Of a stretch of 64,000 bases of DNA, positions 25,535-40,500 are shown one piece after another (the stretch's first letter is position 1; each line of letters begins with the position of its first letter). This stretch comes from Eunapius fragilis (lineage: Eukaryota > Porifera > Demospongiae > Spongillida > Spongillidae). Under the pieces are notes generated by a model. It was given only the letters and a program-made list of their open reading frames with translations. It ran no database searches and was not told the DNA's origin. The translations under genes and the position numbers were made by a program. Where the stretch lies: positions 4,075,332-4,139,331 of the forward strand of contig OY811972.1 of NCBI GenBank assembly GCA_963681505.1, written 5' to 3'.

Positions 25535-28500
25535 TTGTCATTCAGTACCATGAAGGCATACATGGGGAGGGATAGTGTGCTACACATCTCACATTTAGGT
25601 GAGGTCATTCCTCCCCACCTCCACCTATATAGTGACATGACCATTACTTGCACCCTTCCTCCTCCCACCTTGAAATACCTTCCCATGTGCACACCAATCC
25701 CCAGCCACCCCTCAGAGATCTGGTGAAACCTATGGGTAGCCTTGAATGCATGGTTTCATGGTCAACAAAAGTACAATGTATTTTATATACTTTTTATACA
25801 TGTAAATGTACAATACCTTTTATACTTCAGCCTGATGTGTCATACATGTATATGTAACGGAGCCGTTGTGAAAAGTTATTAATGCTATGGGTGTACTTTC
25901 AGACCATTTCTATCTAGCTCAAGTTCTTTATACCTCTAACCACAAGAGCTGGTTGGGTCATAGCATAAGGTATGCACAAGTTGGTATGAAACATCGGAAT
26001 GAGGTAACCATGGAAGGTATTTGGTGGAGATGACTCTTTCCTGCTCTGTGAAGGCATTCAACTACATGAGAAATTCTAGTCACTTCAGGCCTATATTCAT
26101 GTAGTACTACGAATGGTTAGCAGAGGACATTGTCTTCACAGCAAGGTGATGGGGCAAGCTGGTGGGACCATGTGGTAGTTGGGGTTAAAAGGAAGAAGTA
26201 GCTAAGCTGGTAAATCACCCTGAGGCCTTATGGGTAGGTGGGGAGGAATATGTGGATGATGAGCTCATGTAAGTTGTGATGATAAGAGAATGATGCAAAA
26301 GAACACAGCCCAGTGCAAAGCTGGTGGGACCAGGTGGGTGGATAGAACCACATGACATGGATGTACAGCACCTACAGACCCAAGGAACCAGGAGCTATTG
26401 TCTTGATATGCCTTCATACATGTACACATGTACCTACTGGTACTTGGATGTAAATATGTACATAAGCACAGACCACACAAATGGAGCCTCCTCCACCCCC
26501 ACTCTTGATGATACAATGATGGTGGATCCAGGTGGGTAGGGAAAGTGGGTGCCCATAGAACCACTTCTTGATGACCAATTATATTGTATACTGACAGAAC
26601 CCTATCCAATCCAATACCACCCCCAGCTCCACCTCTCAATACATATCCAAGTACATAAGATATGTGCATGTGTACAGAAATGTGACCTGTATACAATACA
26701 TTTATTAAACCTTGCAATAAGAAGTCAATGTGTACATGTACTTGTATGAGAACATAACACCATAGCACTTACGTCTGATGTTGCTATATTTACATCAGCA
26801 CCTGCTCCCACCAAGGTCTGCACTACATCATGATGACCATTCTGACTTGCCACATACAATGGAGTTGTATTGTCCTGGTAAGGAGTGAAGGAATAGAACA
26901 AATCAAACATACATGTCATGTAACCATCTCCATGCATGTGTACAGCAGTATGCATGTTGGGTGAAAGTGAAGAGAAGGGATGAGGGAGGGAGGAAAGATA
27001 ATGGAGGTCATGAAAAGACATCTCCAAAATGAATAGGTGGGGTGAAGTGTTGTGTGTATGTCTATTTTCTCCGGTTGTAAGATGACACTTCACAGCTTCA
27101 CAATTATAAGAGCCCCTCCCATCACACACCCTGGGTGGCCCAATCAAAATGCATGTGTCTGTATGTGCATGTGCACATATCTGAGTGTGTGGACGAGTGT
27201 GAGTGTGTGAGTGTGTGTAGGGGAGGTGGGATGGAGGGTGACTTATAATTGCTTTGTCATGCTGCAAGAAATATACGCTACTGCAGCAAGGTATGTGTGC
27301 ATGGTGTACATGTACATGTTGGGTACTGAGCATAATGGAGTCCCATTTCTCGCACACATCTGTCCACACACGTACACACGCCACCTAAGACAAGCCCGAA
27401 GAGAAATCTCTAGTCATATTTGCATGAGCAATTGTGCCATTATGAAATCCTAAATACAAGACATGCACAATTTATACACACACAGACACACACACACACA
27501 TACACATACACACACAGAGACCAGGATATACATGTTTACACAGAAAGATAGACACACACATGGTATCACAGACAGTCACACACACACAAAGACAATACCC
27601 ATTAATGACCAAGGTACATGTAGATGACTGCAGACATTACAATCATGGTTAAATAAATATAAGTATGACCTAATATTGTAAGGTTTGTTTCCTCACTTAT
27701 ATAGTCTAGGATGCACAAGGGGGCGAGGGAAATTGCTCCCCCACCACACACACACCACACACACACACACACACCTTTGTCATTCAGTACCATGAAGGCA
27801 TACAGGGGGAGGGATAGTGTGCTACACATCTCACATTTAGGTGAGGTCATTCCTCCCCACCTCCACCTATATAGTGACATGACCATTACTTGCACCCTCC
27901 CTCCTCCCACTTTGAAATACCTTCCTATGTGCACACCAATCCCCAGCCACCCCTCAGAGATCTGGTGAAACCTATGGGTAGCGTTGAATGCATGGTTTCA
28001 TGGTCAAAAAAAGTACAATACTTTATATTATATTTTCGATGTTTAAGATTATGTTGCAGAGATTCAAAACATGGAGATGATAACGCCTATCTTAGATCAA
28101 ACCAAGCTTCTTAGGGTGGCTATTTGCTTCTGGACAATGGAGGCTTCAAGGTAGTGCAGACCATTCCAACTTGTTCTACAGTATGATATAAATAGGTGAT
28201 GGTCCTTGTTCGACTTAACACGGATGCCTTTTACATTGAAAGAAAGGTCACTTAGTCCTTTACATTTAGGGAAATGTTTGTACATTCAATGCCTTTACGA
28301 TAGGATGACCCATGGTATGTTACTCACATGACTACCAACCTTATCACCTTGGTTGACTTTAGCTCCAGCTCCTATGAGGGTATTCACAATGTTGAGGTGT
28401 CCACTATAGCTTGCTGTCCACAAAGGTCCCTGACCTAACTGAAGGGAATAACAAACATTTCATCTCATCACATTGTCAGGTCACTTCATTCCCAAAATGG

Positions 28501-31500
28501 AAGACAAGAAGAAAACCATGTTCCATAGAGTACCATTTCTAAATCTTAACCTAGCCCACACTTTATTGAAAAGAAGAGCTCTTATTAAAATGTGTATGCC
28601 TACGTAAAGTACACAGCCAGAACAACCTTCAAGAAAAAAGGAACTTTTATATTAGCTACCCAGGCTTATTCACAGCTATAGAAATGTGCTCATATTATTT
28701 TCAATGGAGGAGGGAGTAGCTACATAAACATACAAAGATTAATACTGACTATTTGGTGCTGATTGGTGGGACCATGTGGTAGTTGGGGTAAAAAGGGTTA
28801 ACTGGAAGCTGAAGGTTAGTCTACTGAAGAAAGAAGTAGCAAAGCTGGTAAATCACCCTGAGGTCTTATGGGCAGGTGGGGAGGAATATGTGGATGATGA
28901 GCTCATGTAAGGTTGTGATGATAAGAGAATGATGCAAAAGAACACAGCCCAGTGCAAAGCTGGTGGGACCAGGTGGGTGGATAGAGCTGGTGGGACCAGG
29001 TGGGTGGATAGAACCACATGACATGGATGTACAGCACCTACAGCCCCAAGGAACCAGGAGCTATTGTCTTGATATGCCTTCATACATGTACACATGTACC
29101 TACTGGTACTTGTATGTAAATGTACATAAGTACACACCACACAAATGGAGCCTCCCCCACCCCCATTCTTCAACAAGCTGATGATATGATGATGGTGGAT
29201 CCAGGTGGGTAGGGAAAGTGGGTGCCCATAGAACCACTTCTTGATGACCAATTACATTGCATACTGACACAATCCTCTCCAATCCAATACCACCCCCAGC
29301 CCCACCTCTCAATACATATCCAAGCACATAAGATATGTGCATATGTACAGAAATGTGACCTGTATGCAATACATTTATTAATAAAGCATGTAACTTGCAA
29401 TAAGAAGTCAATGTGTACATGTACTTGTATAAGAACATAACACCATATCACTTACGCTTGATTCTGCTATATTTACATCTGCACCTGCTCCCAACAAGGT
29501 CTGTACTACATCATGATGACCATTCTGACTTGCCACATACAATGTATATATTTACGTGTGTCTATATTTTTTCTCCTTATTTCGATTAACATCTTTTTAT
29601 TCTGACGATCTTGATGCTGAAATATTTGATGAATGGTTGCAGTGGACAGAATTTGAGAAGACTCTCTATCCCAAAGATGCATCGAGAATGCAGGCACATG
29701 AAATGCTGTCCATATTCAAAAAACACAATCTGAGTAGTAAAATCAATGTTTGTATGCTTATGTATAAACTGTTGTATTTCTTGTACATTGTGTATGTATG
29801 CAATGATGAGAGCATGCACACCAATATCATGTACAAGTTCATACAGTGAGAAATAGGCACAGGGGAGGGTGGTTACTAAGAGATGGTGCCCAGAAGCTGA
29901 GCAGGACTGAAAGGATGTGTGTTGAGTGTAATGGGTGCCATGGTCAGATGACTGTCTGGATAAGCTGTGCACCAGGGGCAGAGTTGCTTTAGTCCACTGA
30001 AGTGGTTACACACTAACAAATCTGTTTCTACCAAACAGTCCCCAATGTCATAGCAACACAAGTGCTCATGCTGCTGTCAGGCAGCTGCTTATGTCTCAGA
30101 AGGTATCACATCATGGGACCTCATTACAAGGGAAATGTTCCTTGCAATAAGAAGTCAATGTGTACATGTGCTTGCATAAGAATAAAACACCATATCACTT
30201 ACGTCTGATCTTGCTATATTTACATCAGCACCTGCTCCCACCAAGGTCTGCACTACATCATGATGACCATTCTGACTTGCCACATACAATGGAGTTACAT
30301 TGTTCTGGTAAGGAGTGAAGGAATAGAACAAATCAAACATACATGTCATGTAACCATCTCCATGCATGTGTACAGCAGTATGCATGTTGGGTGAAAGTGA
30401 TGAGAAGGGATGAGGGAGGGAGGAAAGATAATGGAGGTCATGAAAAGACATCTCCAAAATGAATAGGTGGGGTGAAGTGTGGTGTGTATGTCTATTTTCT
30501 CTGGTTGTAAGATGCCACTTCACAGCTTCACAATTACAAGTGCCCCTCCCATCACACACCCTGGGTGGCCCAATCAATATGCATGTGTCTGTATGTGCAT
30601 GTGCATATATGTTCAGGAGTGTGTGGATGAGTGTGAGTGTGGCACGTTCCGCCTTACTTAATTTGCGTACGCAGGGTGTTGAGAGACGCACTCTCCCTGC
30701 TTTGTGTTGAGCCTGAAGTGGACAGCACCCCCGCTCCCTGCCCCGCCCCCTTCTATTAATCGTATCGGGCCAGAGGTCGACAGTACTCAGCCACTTTCCG
30801 TATATTTTGTAAGGTCACCTATTAAACAAATTCGACCCCCCCCCCCCCTTTGAAGGCTGCATACGCCCAAATGAATCAACCATAGCACTAAGACAATATG
30901 TTGCCTTATGTGTATTCAAAGTAGAGGAGGAAACCTTAGGGTTAATAGTCTATCAATTGGGAGAAGGAAATGGTCTATAAACATACACATAGGGCCCATA
31001 GTGTGGAAGAGGAGGGTCAAGACTACATGTGTATATGTCCTTCCAAATAAGGGTTCCAACATAACTCATGTACATGTAGACATCTTGTTTAATATATCTG
31101 CCAGCTGCAAACATCAACATCTACACTCTACACCTCCTCACACTCACAGACAACACCCATCAACCCTCACTGGGACCTTTACTCATTGGCCACTTAGCAG
31201 CAGCATCACAACTCCACATTCACTGGCCACACCCATCAACCTCACTCACTGGCCACACCCATCAACCTCACTCACTGACCACACCCATTAACCCTCATTC
31301 ACTGGCCACACCCAGGATCCTTGTGGCAGCATCACAACTCCACACTCACTGGCCACACCCATCAACCCCTCACTCACTGACCACACCCATTGACCCTCAC
31401 TCACTGGCCACACCCAGGACCCTTAGCGGCAGCATCACAACTCCACACTCACTAGTACTTTAACCCCACAACTTCTCACTCACTGACCACACCCATTAGC

Positions 31501-34500
31501 CAGATATACTGCATTACATAACGACCAGTTGGGCGTAGCCCGACCTTAGCGTTTTGTTACAGTAGGGTATCAAGCCATATCTGGATTTGTACCCATGTGA
31601 TAGCGAGTGTGGGCGATTATCACATATAGTAGCCACATATGCTACCAGATGGATACAAATCAAGGTATGGGCGCTAAGCCCGACTACGCAACGACTTCGC
31701 ACATTGCCTGATTTGCTCTTAGCGAATCCGTATTGTGCTGCAACTGTCGCCTTTGTGTTGTGGAAGGTTAGCGCTAATTGGTAGCCCGACGTTGTGGAAG
31801 GTACCCGGGTGAAAAAATACACGTTGTAACGCGTTATAACGCGTGAAAATGGGACATAAATAACGCCAAAACACGCGATTTTCAAGATGACTATCTCCTT
31901 GATTGTGCAATACAATAGAGTAGAATTTTGCCTATACACAAAGCGGTCCAGTGTGTATAAAGTTCCAAAGACTGGTTGGTTTGGCATGCATCGCTCCGAT
32001 GATATTCACATTCAATGTACTAGCTTAATTTCGCGGGCTTTTGTATACTTTCCCGCGAAATCAAGTTTGTACTTGAATGTGAATATCTTCGGAACGATGC
32101 ATGCCAAACCAACCAGTCTTTGGAACTTTATACACACTGGACCGCTTTGTGTATAGGCAAAATTCTACTCTATTGTATTTCACAATCAAGGAGACAATCA
32201 TCTTGAAAATCGCGTGTTTTGGCGTTATTTATGTCCCATTTTCACGCGTTATAATGCGTTACAACGTGTATTTTTTCACCCGGGTAGCGCTAACACGGCG
32301 TAGCCCCACCTATGCAAAACGCAAAGGTCGGATGTGTGTTGTATGGGCTATTTGTGATAATAACCCACACTCGATACCGGACATTCCAAAACGTGATACA
32401 TATATATATATATTTATATCTGCCAGCTGCAAACATCAACATCTACACTCAACTACGGACGATTTGGTGATGGGGTTAAAAGGGTTAACTGAAAGCTAAA
32501 GGTCAGTCTACTGAAGGAAGAAGTAGCTAAGCTGGTAAATCACCCTGAGGCCTTATGGGTCTTATGGGCAGGTGGGGAGGAATATGTGGATGATGAGCTC
32601 ATGTAAGGTTGTGATAATAAGAGAATGATGTAAAAGAACACAGCCCAGTGCAAAGCTGGTGGGACCAGGTGGGTGGATAGAACCACATGACATGGATGTA
32701 CAGCACCTACAGCCCCAAGGAACCAGGAGCTATTGTCTTGATATGCCTTCATACATGTACACATGTACCTACTGGCACTTGGATGTAAATGTACATAAGT
32801 ACACACCACACAAATGGAGCCTCCCTCACCCCCACTCTACAACCAGCTGATGATATGATGATGGTGGATCCAGGTGGGTAGGGAAAGTGGGTGACCATAG
32901 AACCACTTCTTGATGACCAGTTATATTGCATACTGACACAACCCTCTCCAATCCAATACCACCCCCAGCCCCACCTCTCAATACATATCCAAGCACACAT
33001 AAGATATGTGCATGTGTACAGAAATGTGACCTGTTTACAATACACTTTTTAATAAAGCATGTACCTTTCAATAAGAAGTCAATGTGTACATGTACTTGTA
33101 TAAGAACATAACACCATATCACTTACGTCTGATGTTGCTATATTTACATCAGCACCTGCTCCCACCAAGGTCTGCACTACATCATGATGACCTTTCTGAC
33201 TTGCCACATACAATGGAGTTGTATTGATCTGGTGAGAAGTGAAGGAATAGAACAAATCAAACATACATGTCATGTAACCATCTCCATGCATGTGTACAGC
33301 AGTACGCATGTTGGGTGAAAGTGAAGAGAAGGGATGAGGGAGGGAGGAAAGATAATGGAGGTCATGTAAAGACATCTCCAAAATGAATAGGTGGGGTGAA
33401 GTGTGGTGTGTATGTCTATTTTCTCTGGTTGTAAGATGCCATTTCACAGCTTCACAATTATAAGAGCCCCTCCCATCACACACCCTCGGTGGCCCAATCA
33501 ATATGCATGTGTCTGTATGTGCATGTGCACATATGTGAGTGAACGGTACAGGCATGCAGGCTAGTCGTGTAGTTTATTAGCTACTATATTATCTCTGGTT
33601 AATTATAGATAGTTAAGTGCAGTGGGCGTGGCCACCACCTGCGTCAATTATCGAAGCACTTCTAAATAGTAAACCAAATAGTGTGGCTCTCCCTCACCCT
33701 CCTATTCATTATTCATGTTGGACCCCCTTCTAGAATTCATGCATCCACCAGGCAGCACCTACAGCCCCAGAGATCCAGGAGCTATTGTCTTGATATGCCT
33801 TCAAACATGTATACATGTATGCAGGCATATCATATGCATCCACCAGGCAGCACCTACCTGGATAGCAAAGTAGGGTGTGCATCTAATAGAGTGCAGGTAG
33901 TGCAGACCATTCCAACTTGTTCTACAGTATGATATGAATAGGTGATGGTCCTTGTTCGACTTAACACGTATGCCTTTTACATTGAAAGAAAGGTCACTTA
34001 GTCCTTTACATTTAGGGAAATGTTTGTACATTCAATGCCTTTACGATAACCCTAACCCTAACCCTAACCCTAACCCTAACAATGAAAAAAGAAAAAATGA
34101 TCCACCACAAAAAGATGAAAAAATAAAAAAAGATGTGCTACAAAAAAATGAAAAAAGAAAAAATGTCGATGATATACACACCCATGCCCCTATGGTAAAA
34201 AAACTTAAACTACCCACGAGTTCTCCCTTAGGGGGTAAACCCTCTGAACCAATCGGTTTATTGGAATTGTGCCCTGCCGGTGTGAACTTGGACCCAAGTA
34301 CAACACCTGCTAATCCTATTGTTGGACCTGAAGCTAGCCAGACGGGAAATAGCCTGAGACAGACCTGTCCACCTGGTGTAGTCTTGGACCCAAGACAATG
34401 TACACCTAACCAAAAACCTCAGACTAAAAATGATAGCCAAGAGGGTCAATGTTTGGAGCTAACCTGTCCACCTAAGCTAAAGGCCTTAAAGGTTGCGGCC

Positions 34501-37500
34501 CTGGACCCAGGACCTCAGCCTAACCTAAAACCTAAGGCTAAAAAAGCTAGCCAAGAGGGTCAATGTTCGGTGCTAACCTGTCCACCTAAGCTAAAGACCC
34601 TTAAGGTTGTGGCCCTGGACCCAGGACCTAAGCCTAGCCTAATACCTAAGGCTAAAAAAGCTAGCCAAGAGGGTCAATGTTTGGAGCTAACCTGTCCACC
34701 TAAGCTAAAGACCCTCAAGGGTGTGGCCCTGGACCCAGGACCTAAGCCTAGCCTAATACCTAAGGCTAAAAAAGCTAGCCAAGAGGGTCAATGTTCGGTG
34801 CTAACCTGTCCACCTAAGCTAAAGACCCTCAAGGTTGTGGCCCTGGACCCAGGACCTAAGCCTAGCCTAATACCTAAGGCTAAAGAAGCTAGCCAAGAGG
34901 GTCAATGTTTGGAGCTAACCTGTCCACCTAAGCTAAAGACCCTCAAGGGTGTGGCCCTGGACCCAGGACCTAAGCCTAGCCTAATACCTAAGGCTAAAAA
35001 AACTAGCCAAGAGGGTCAATGTTCGGTGCTAACCTGTCCACCTAAGCTAAGCCCAGAGGGTGTACACAGGGCGACTATACTACCTCACCCCACAACTGCT
35101 GAACCTAAACTAATGCTAAGCCCAGCCTCACCGGGTGATGAAGAGGTTGCGATCTCACAAAGTGTAAAAAGACTGAGCTCAAGACGAATGAAGCTCACAC
35201 TTAAAAAAATAACAATTGGAGATTGCAATTGGGGTGTGAACCTACCACAGTCCTACCCCCACCCTGGTGAGAGTACTCACACTGGGAAAAGATTACCACC
35301 TGGAGAGTGGGAAATTGGAAACTCGTGTCCCTCCTCAGCAGGAAAAATGGCGGAAAGAGAGGGGGATAAACACGATACGACTGTGATTGATTCAGTGCCG
35401 GATGTGAGGGTTGAGCACCAACCATGCTGCTCAAAAAGCTTACTAAAACCGGCAAAGGGTGTACCATTGTGTGGTCCCACATATGTGGAACCTAAACTCA
35501 ACAGCTCAGGAGTGGTAAACACGACAGGGGGAATCAGACCACTCCCCCGTCCCCCCTTGACTAAAGTGGGGAAAATTACCAAATGTGGCGTCCCATCTTG
35601 CGTATTGTGCCCAATCTTACTCACCGAAAACACGGTGACAAGTAAACTCAGTAGAAGGAAGCACTACGTACATGGGGACTTTACATGCCACACTGAGCGC
35701 CTCGTCTACCTCTTACAATGCGCTAGGTGCAACAAACAATACATTGGACAAACGGTGAAGCCGTTTGTAGAAAGAGCCCACAGGCACTTACAGGAGTTGA
35801 GAGCGGGTGGATCCACTAAGCTGCAATGGCATTTCAACGCTGATGGCCACACCCCTAAAGACGTGAGGTTTAAACCACTCTCCACCTTGATAGGAGCAGA
35901 TCTGACCAGATCACAAGCCGAAGATCGGCTCAAGGTTATGGAAACAATGTGGATTCAGCGCTTGGGGACCATGCAGCCGGTGGGTCTCAACTACGTCCTT
36001 GTTGATGAACAAAAACGGGTTACGGATTGTTGATCAACAAACCATTTAACTCGTACCCCGACCATACGTCAATTGGTATATCTATTGATGACGTATGGCC
36101 TCATTGCATCGGTTAACCAATTGATGCTATTTTAATAATAGAAATTGCTCGGATGGTATACTCCCTACCAAATACCCCCCTGACGAGCCTCGAGTTAGCT
36201 GTGACAGCCTAATTAATAAATTTTTATACCTAATAAATTGAGGTATAAAATAGGCTTACAGCATTTGGGAGCGCATAAAAGCAGAGAAGCATAAAGAAAA
36301 GAGTGAGCAGCACACCTAAAGATTTTCTTCTCAGCCACTGAAGATCCCAAGTGCTGAAATATCTTTCGGTGCGTTAAGGGTGAAACTCGGGTATGGCTTA
36401 CAAGAGAAGGAAGAGAGTGTCAGGTTCTTACCAAAGACTTTTTTGGTATCCCTCACCCATTCATATTATCTTTCTGTGTGTGTATGTATGATTGCTCAAA
36501 AGATTATTTCTTTTCTGCTTTATTCTCTGATACCATACTCCTTACAAGTCATTGAGAACGCGCGCCTGCGACTTTACTAGCCAACAACAAAACTACACCA
36601 GCTGACCCAAGCTGGATTATATTGGCAGCGTTGTGCGCAAAGGAATTGGTAAGCAAGCCTCCCAAAATTTTATCCGCCATATAGAAGACGAACCTTCGTT
36701 GGTTATAAGGGAGAGGACCCTGGTATGTGTGGGATGGGGGCATGTATGTATGTGTATATATATCTATATATATATGTATATGTATGCCGTCCCCCTACGC
36801 GCAAGACTGTTGTGCGTTCATACTCTACCGTCCATCTCTACGTCTGTTTTCCCTCCTATCGCCTTACCCCTGACTTGAAGAGGAGAGAAAAATAAAAAAT
36901 AAAAAAAAATAAAAAATTAAAAAAATGTTACAGTGCCGGATCCCCGGTTGGGGTCTTGTTGTGGTCGCCTGTTGTGTGGGCGTGATGGCATTGTACATGA
37001 TACATGTACAAGTCTCTTTTAGAGTCTGTTCTACACTCCCGGTTACACCTCCTGGCTCCATACCATATAGCCCCTCCCCTGGTGTAGGCAACTCATCCAT
37101 ATCTGGGGGTTGTGAGTGATACCAGTTATAACACACTTGTTTTCCTGACCATACATTTATCTTACCTGTGCACTTCTGCTCGCAGATTCTGTCAGAGCAG
37201 TCGTGTCCCAAGAGGGCACAGGAAGCAGCAAATTGGCTGCAGTCGGCACCGAGGTTGCGGCCGCCGGTGGGGTGCGGTTGACAATGGTTGATCAACCAGA
37301 AGAAGCCGCCCCCATGCAGGTGGACCCCTTGGAAGAGATGCTCCTCAACTCTCCCACGGAGAGAAGATGTTCTGAGTTGAGCACCGATATGGCCGACTTG
37401 AAGATGGTCACGGATGAAGCTGTGAGGGGTCTGCTCAATTTAACCATCCCGGCCCCCGTGGAGGAACTTGCTGGACCTGAGGGTACGTTGAGGTAGTGCT

Positions 37501-40500
37501 CTCACCTTGTAGATCTAGGGTTGATGCTGTGTACCACCGTCCTTCAAATAACCCTAACCCTAAGTATGTTAGAATAACAAACTTTTCGTCTAATCACATT
37601 GTCAGGTCACTTCATTCCCAAATTAGAAGACAAGAAGAAAACCATGTTCCATAGAGTACCATTTCTAAATCTTAACCCAGCCAACACTTTATTGAAAAGA
37701 AGGGCTCTTATTAAAATGTGCATGCCCACGTAAAGTACATAGCCAGAACAACCTTCAAGAAAAATAGCTACCCAGGCACGTCCACAGCTATAGAAATGTG
37801 CTCAACCTTATTTTCAATGGTAGAGGGAGTAGCTACATAAATGTACAAAGATCTATTTGATGCTGATTGGTGGGACCATGTGGCTATTGGGGTTAAAAGG
37901 GAAAACTGGAAGCTGAAGGTCAGTCTACTGAAAGAAGAAGTAGCTAAGCTGGTAAATCACCCTGAGGCCTTATGGGCAGGTGGGGAGGAATATGTGGATG
38001 ATGAGCTCATGTAAGGTTGTGATAATAAGAGAATGATGCAAAAGAACACAGCCCAGTGCAAAGCTGGTGGGACCAGGTGGGTGGATAGAACCACATGACA
38101 TGGATGTACAGCACCTACAGCCCCAAGGAACCAGGAGCTATTGTCTTGATATGCCTTCATACATGTACACATGTACCTACTGGTACTTGGATGTAAATGT
38201 ACATAAGTACACACCACACAAATGGATCCTCCCCCACCCCCACTCTTCAACCAGTTGATGATATGACGATGGTGGATCCAGGTGGGTAGGGAAAGTGGGT
38301 GCCCATAGAACCACTTCTTGATGACCAGTTATATTGCATACTGACACAATCCTCTTCAATCCAATACCACCACCAGCCCCACCTCTCAATACATATCCAA
38401 GCACATAAGATATGTGCATGTGTACAGAAATGTGACCTGTATACAATACAATTATTAATAAAGCATGTACCTTGCAATAAGAAGTCAATGTGTACATGTA
38501 CTTGTATAAGAACATAACCCTACTGATGTTGCTATATTTACATCAGCACCTGCTCCCACCAAGGTCAGCACTACATCATGATGACATTCCACATTTAGCT
38601 GGTTATTGCATATACAGGGCCATCTACATGTCATGTGTCCATGATGGGACCTTACAACAGCATGAGCAGGCTGCATGTCATCTGTACAGTCACATGACAA
38701 GGTGGTTCTATCTGTTGTTCCCATAGGTGGGCAGAGGTTGTAAATATCTGAGGTAGTTAGCAGGACAGATGATTTGGTCTTAACATTTGGCATATACAAG
38801 TTTCTATATGAGAAATCAGAATAATCAGGTAATCATGAGAGGTATTTGCCAGGTGGGGATGACTCTTCTTGTTCTGTGAATGCATTCGACTACACAGGAT
38901 ATTCTAGTCACCTCAGACCTACTGTGAACTACCAGAGAACACTATTTGGATAGTGTCATACATGTACATGTAACAGAACCATTGTGAAAAGTTATTAATG
39001 CCATGGGTGTACTTTCAGACCATTTCTATCTAGCTCGAGTTCTTTATACCTCTAACCACAAGAGCTGGTTGGGTCTTAGCATAAGGTATGCACAAGTTGG
39101 TATGAAACATCAGAATGAGGTAACCATGAGAGGTATTTGGTGGAGATGACTCTTTCCTGCTCTGTGAAGGTATTCAACTACATGAGAAATTCTAGTCACC
39201 TCAGGCCTATACTCACGGTACCCTGATTAGTGACCAGAGCATTGGGGAAAGCTGGTGGGACCCATATGGTAGTTGGGGTTAAAAGGGTTAACTGAAAGCT
39301 GAAGGTCAGTCTACTGAAGGAAGAAGTAGATAAGCTGGTAAATCACCCTGAGGCCTTATGGGCAGGTGGGGAGGAATATGTGGATGATGAGCTCATGTTA
39401 GGTTGTGATGATCAGAGAATGATGCAAAAGAACACAGCCCAGTGCAAAGCTGGTGGGACCAGGTGGGTGGATAGAACCACATGACATGGATGTACAGCAC
39501 CTACAGCCCCAAGGAACCAGGAGCTATTGTCTTGATATGCCTTCATACATGTACACATGTACCTACTGGTAATGTACATAAGTACACACAACACAAATGT
39601 AGCCCCCCCCCCACCCCCACTCTTCAACCAGCTGATGATATGATGATGGTGGATCCAGGTGGATAGGGAATCTGGGTGCCCATAGAACCACTTCTTGATG
39701 ACCAGTTATATTGCATACTGACATAATCCTCTCCAATCCAATACCACCCCCAGCCCCACCTCTCAATACATATCCAAGCACATAAGATATGTGCATATGT
39801 GACCTCTATACAATCCAGTTATTAATAAAGCATGTTCCTTGCAATAAGAAGTCAATGTGTACATGTACTTGTATAAGAACATAACACCATATCACTTACA
39901 TGTACCTCTGATGTTGCTATATTTACATCAGCACCTGCTCCCACCAAGGTCTGCACTACATCATGATGACCATTACGACTTGCCACATACACTGGAGTTA
40001 CATTGTTCTGGTAAGGAGTGAAGGAATAGAACAAATCAAACATACATGTCATGTAACCATCTCCATGCATGTGTACAGCAGTATGCATGTTGGGTGAAAG
40101 TGAAAAGAAGGGATGAGGGAGGGAGGAAAGATAATGGAGGTCATGAAAAGACATCTCCAAAATGAATAGGTGGGGTGAAGTGTGGTGTGTATGTCCATTT
40201 TCTCTGGTTGTAAGATGCCACTTCACAGCTTCACAATTATAAGAGCCCCTCCCATCACACACCCTGGGTGGCCCAATCAATATGCATGTGTCTGTATGTG
40301 CAGAAGCACATATGTGAGTGTGTGGACGAGTGTGAGTGTGTGAGTGTGTGCATAGGGGAGGTGGGATGGAGGGTGACTTATAATTGCTTTGTCATGCTGC
40401 AAGAAATATACACTACTGCAGCAAGGTATGTGTGCATGGTGTACATGTACATGTTGGGTACTGAGCATAATGGAGTCCCATTTCTCACACACATCTGTCC

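Larger units (their letters stand above)
34047..37563 (+). mobile_element. GIY-YIG element bounded by telomere hexamers
   Basis: The left flank up to 34046 matches 28141-28297 and the right flank from about 37572 matches 28445 onward, so the insertion limits are known from a sister block. Both ends carry CCCTAA hexamers in the same orientation. Inside are the GIY-YIG ORF, about 850 bases of noncoding tail, an A-rich stretch (36882-36925) and a further segment with a short open frame. Penelope-like retroelements are known to encode GIY-YIG endonucleases, and some lineages attach to telomeres, but no reverse transcriptase is visible here. Confidence 0.65.

Noticed and set aside
33952-34080. N-terminal extension of the GIY-YIG ORF into the left flank
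   Set aside because: 33952-34046 is host intron sequence matching the block at 28.2 kb; the frame is open by chance and through the Pro-Asn hexamers.
36180-36215. Possible hammerhead ribozyme core (CTGACGAG) in the tail of the GIY-YIG element
   Set aside because: Penelope-like elements can carry hammerheads, but no GAAA with matching stems II and III could be fitted around this motif in either tested order.
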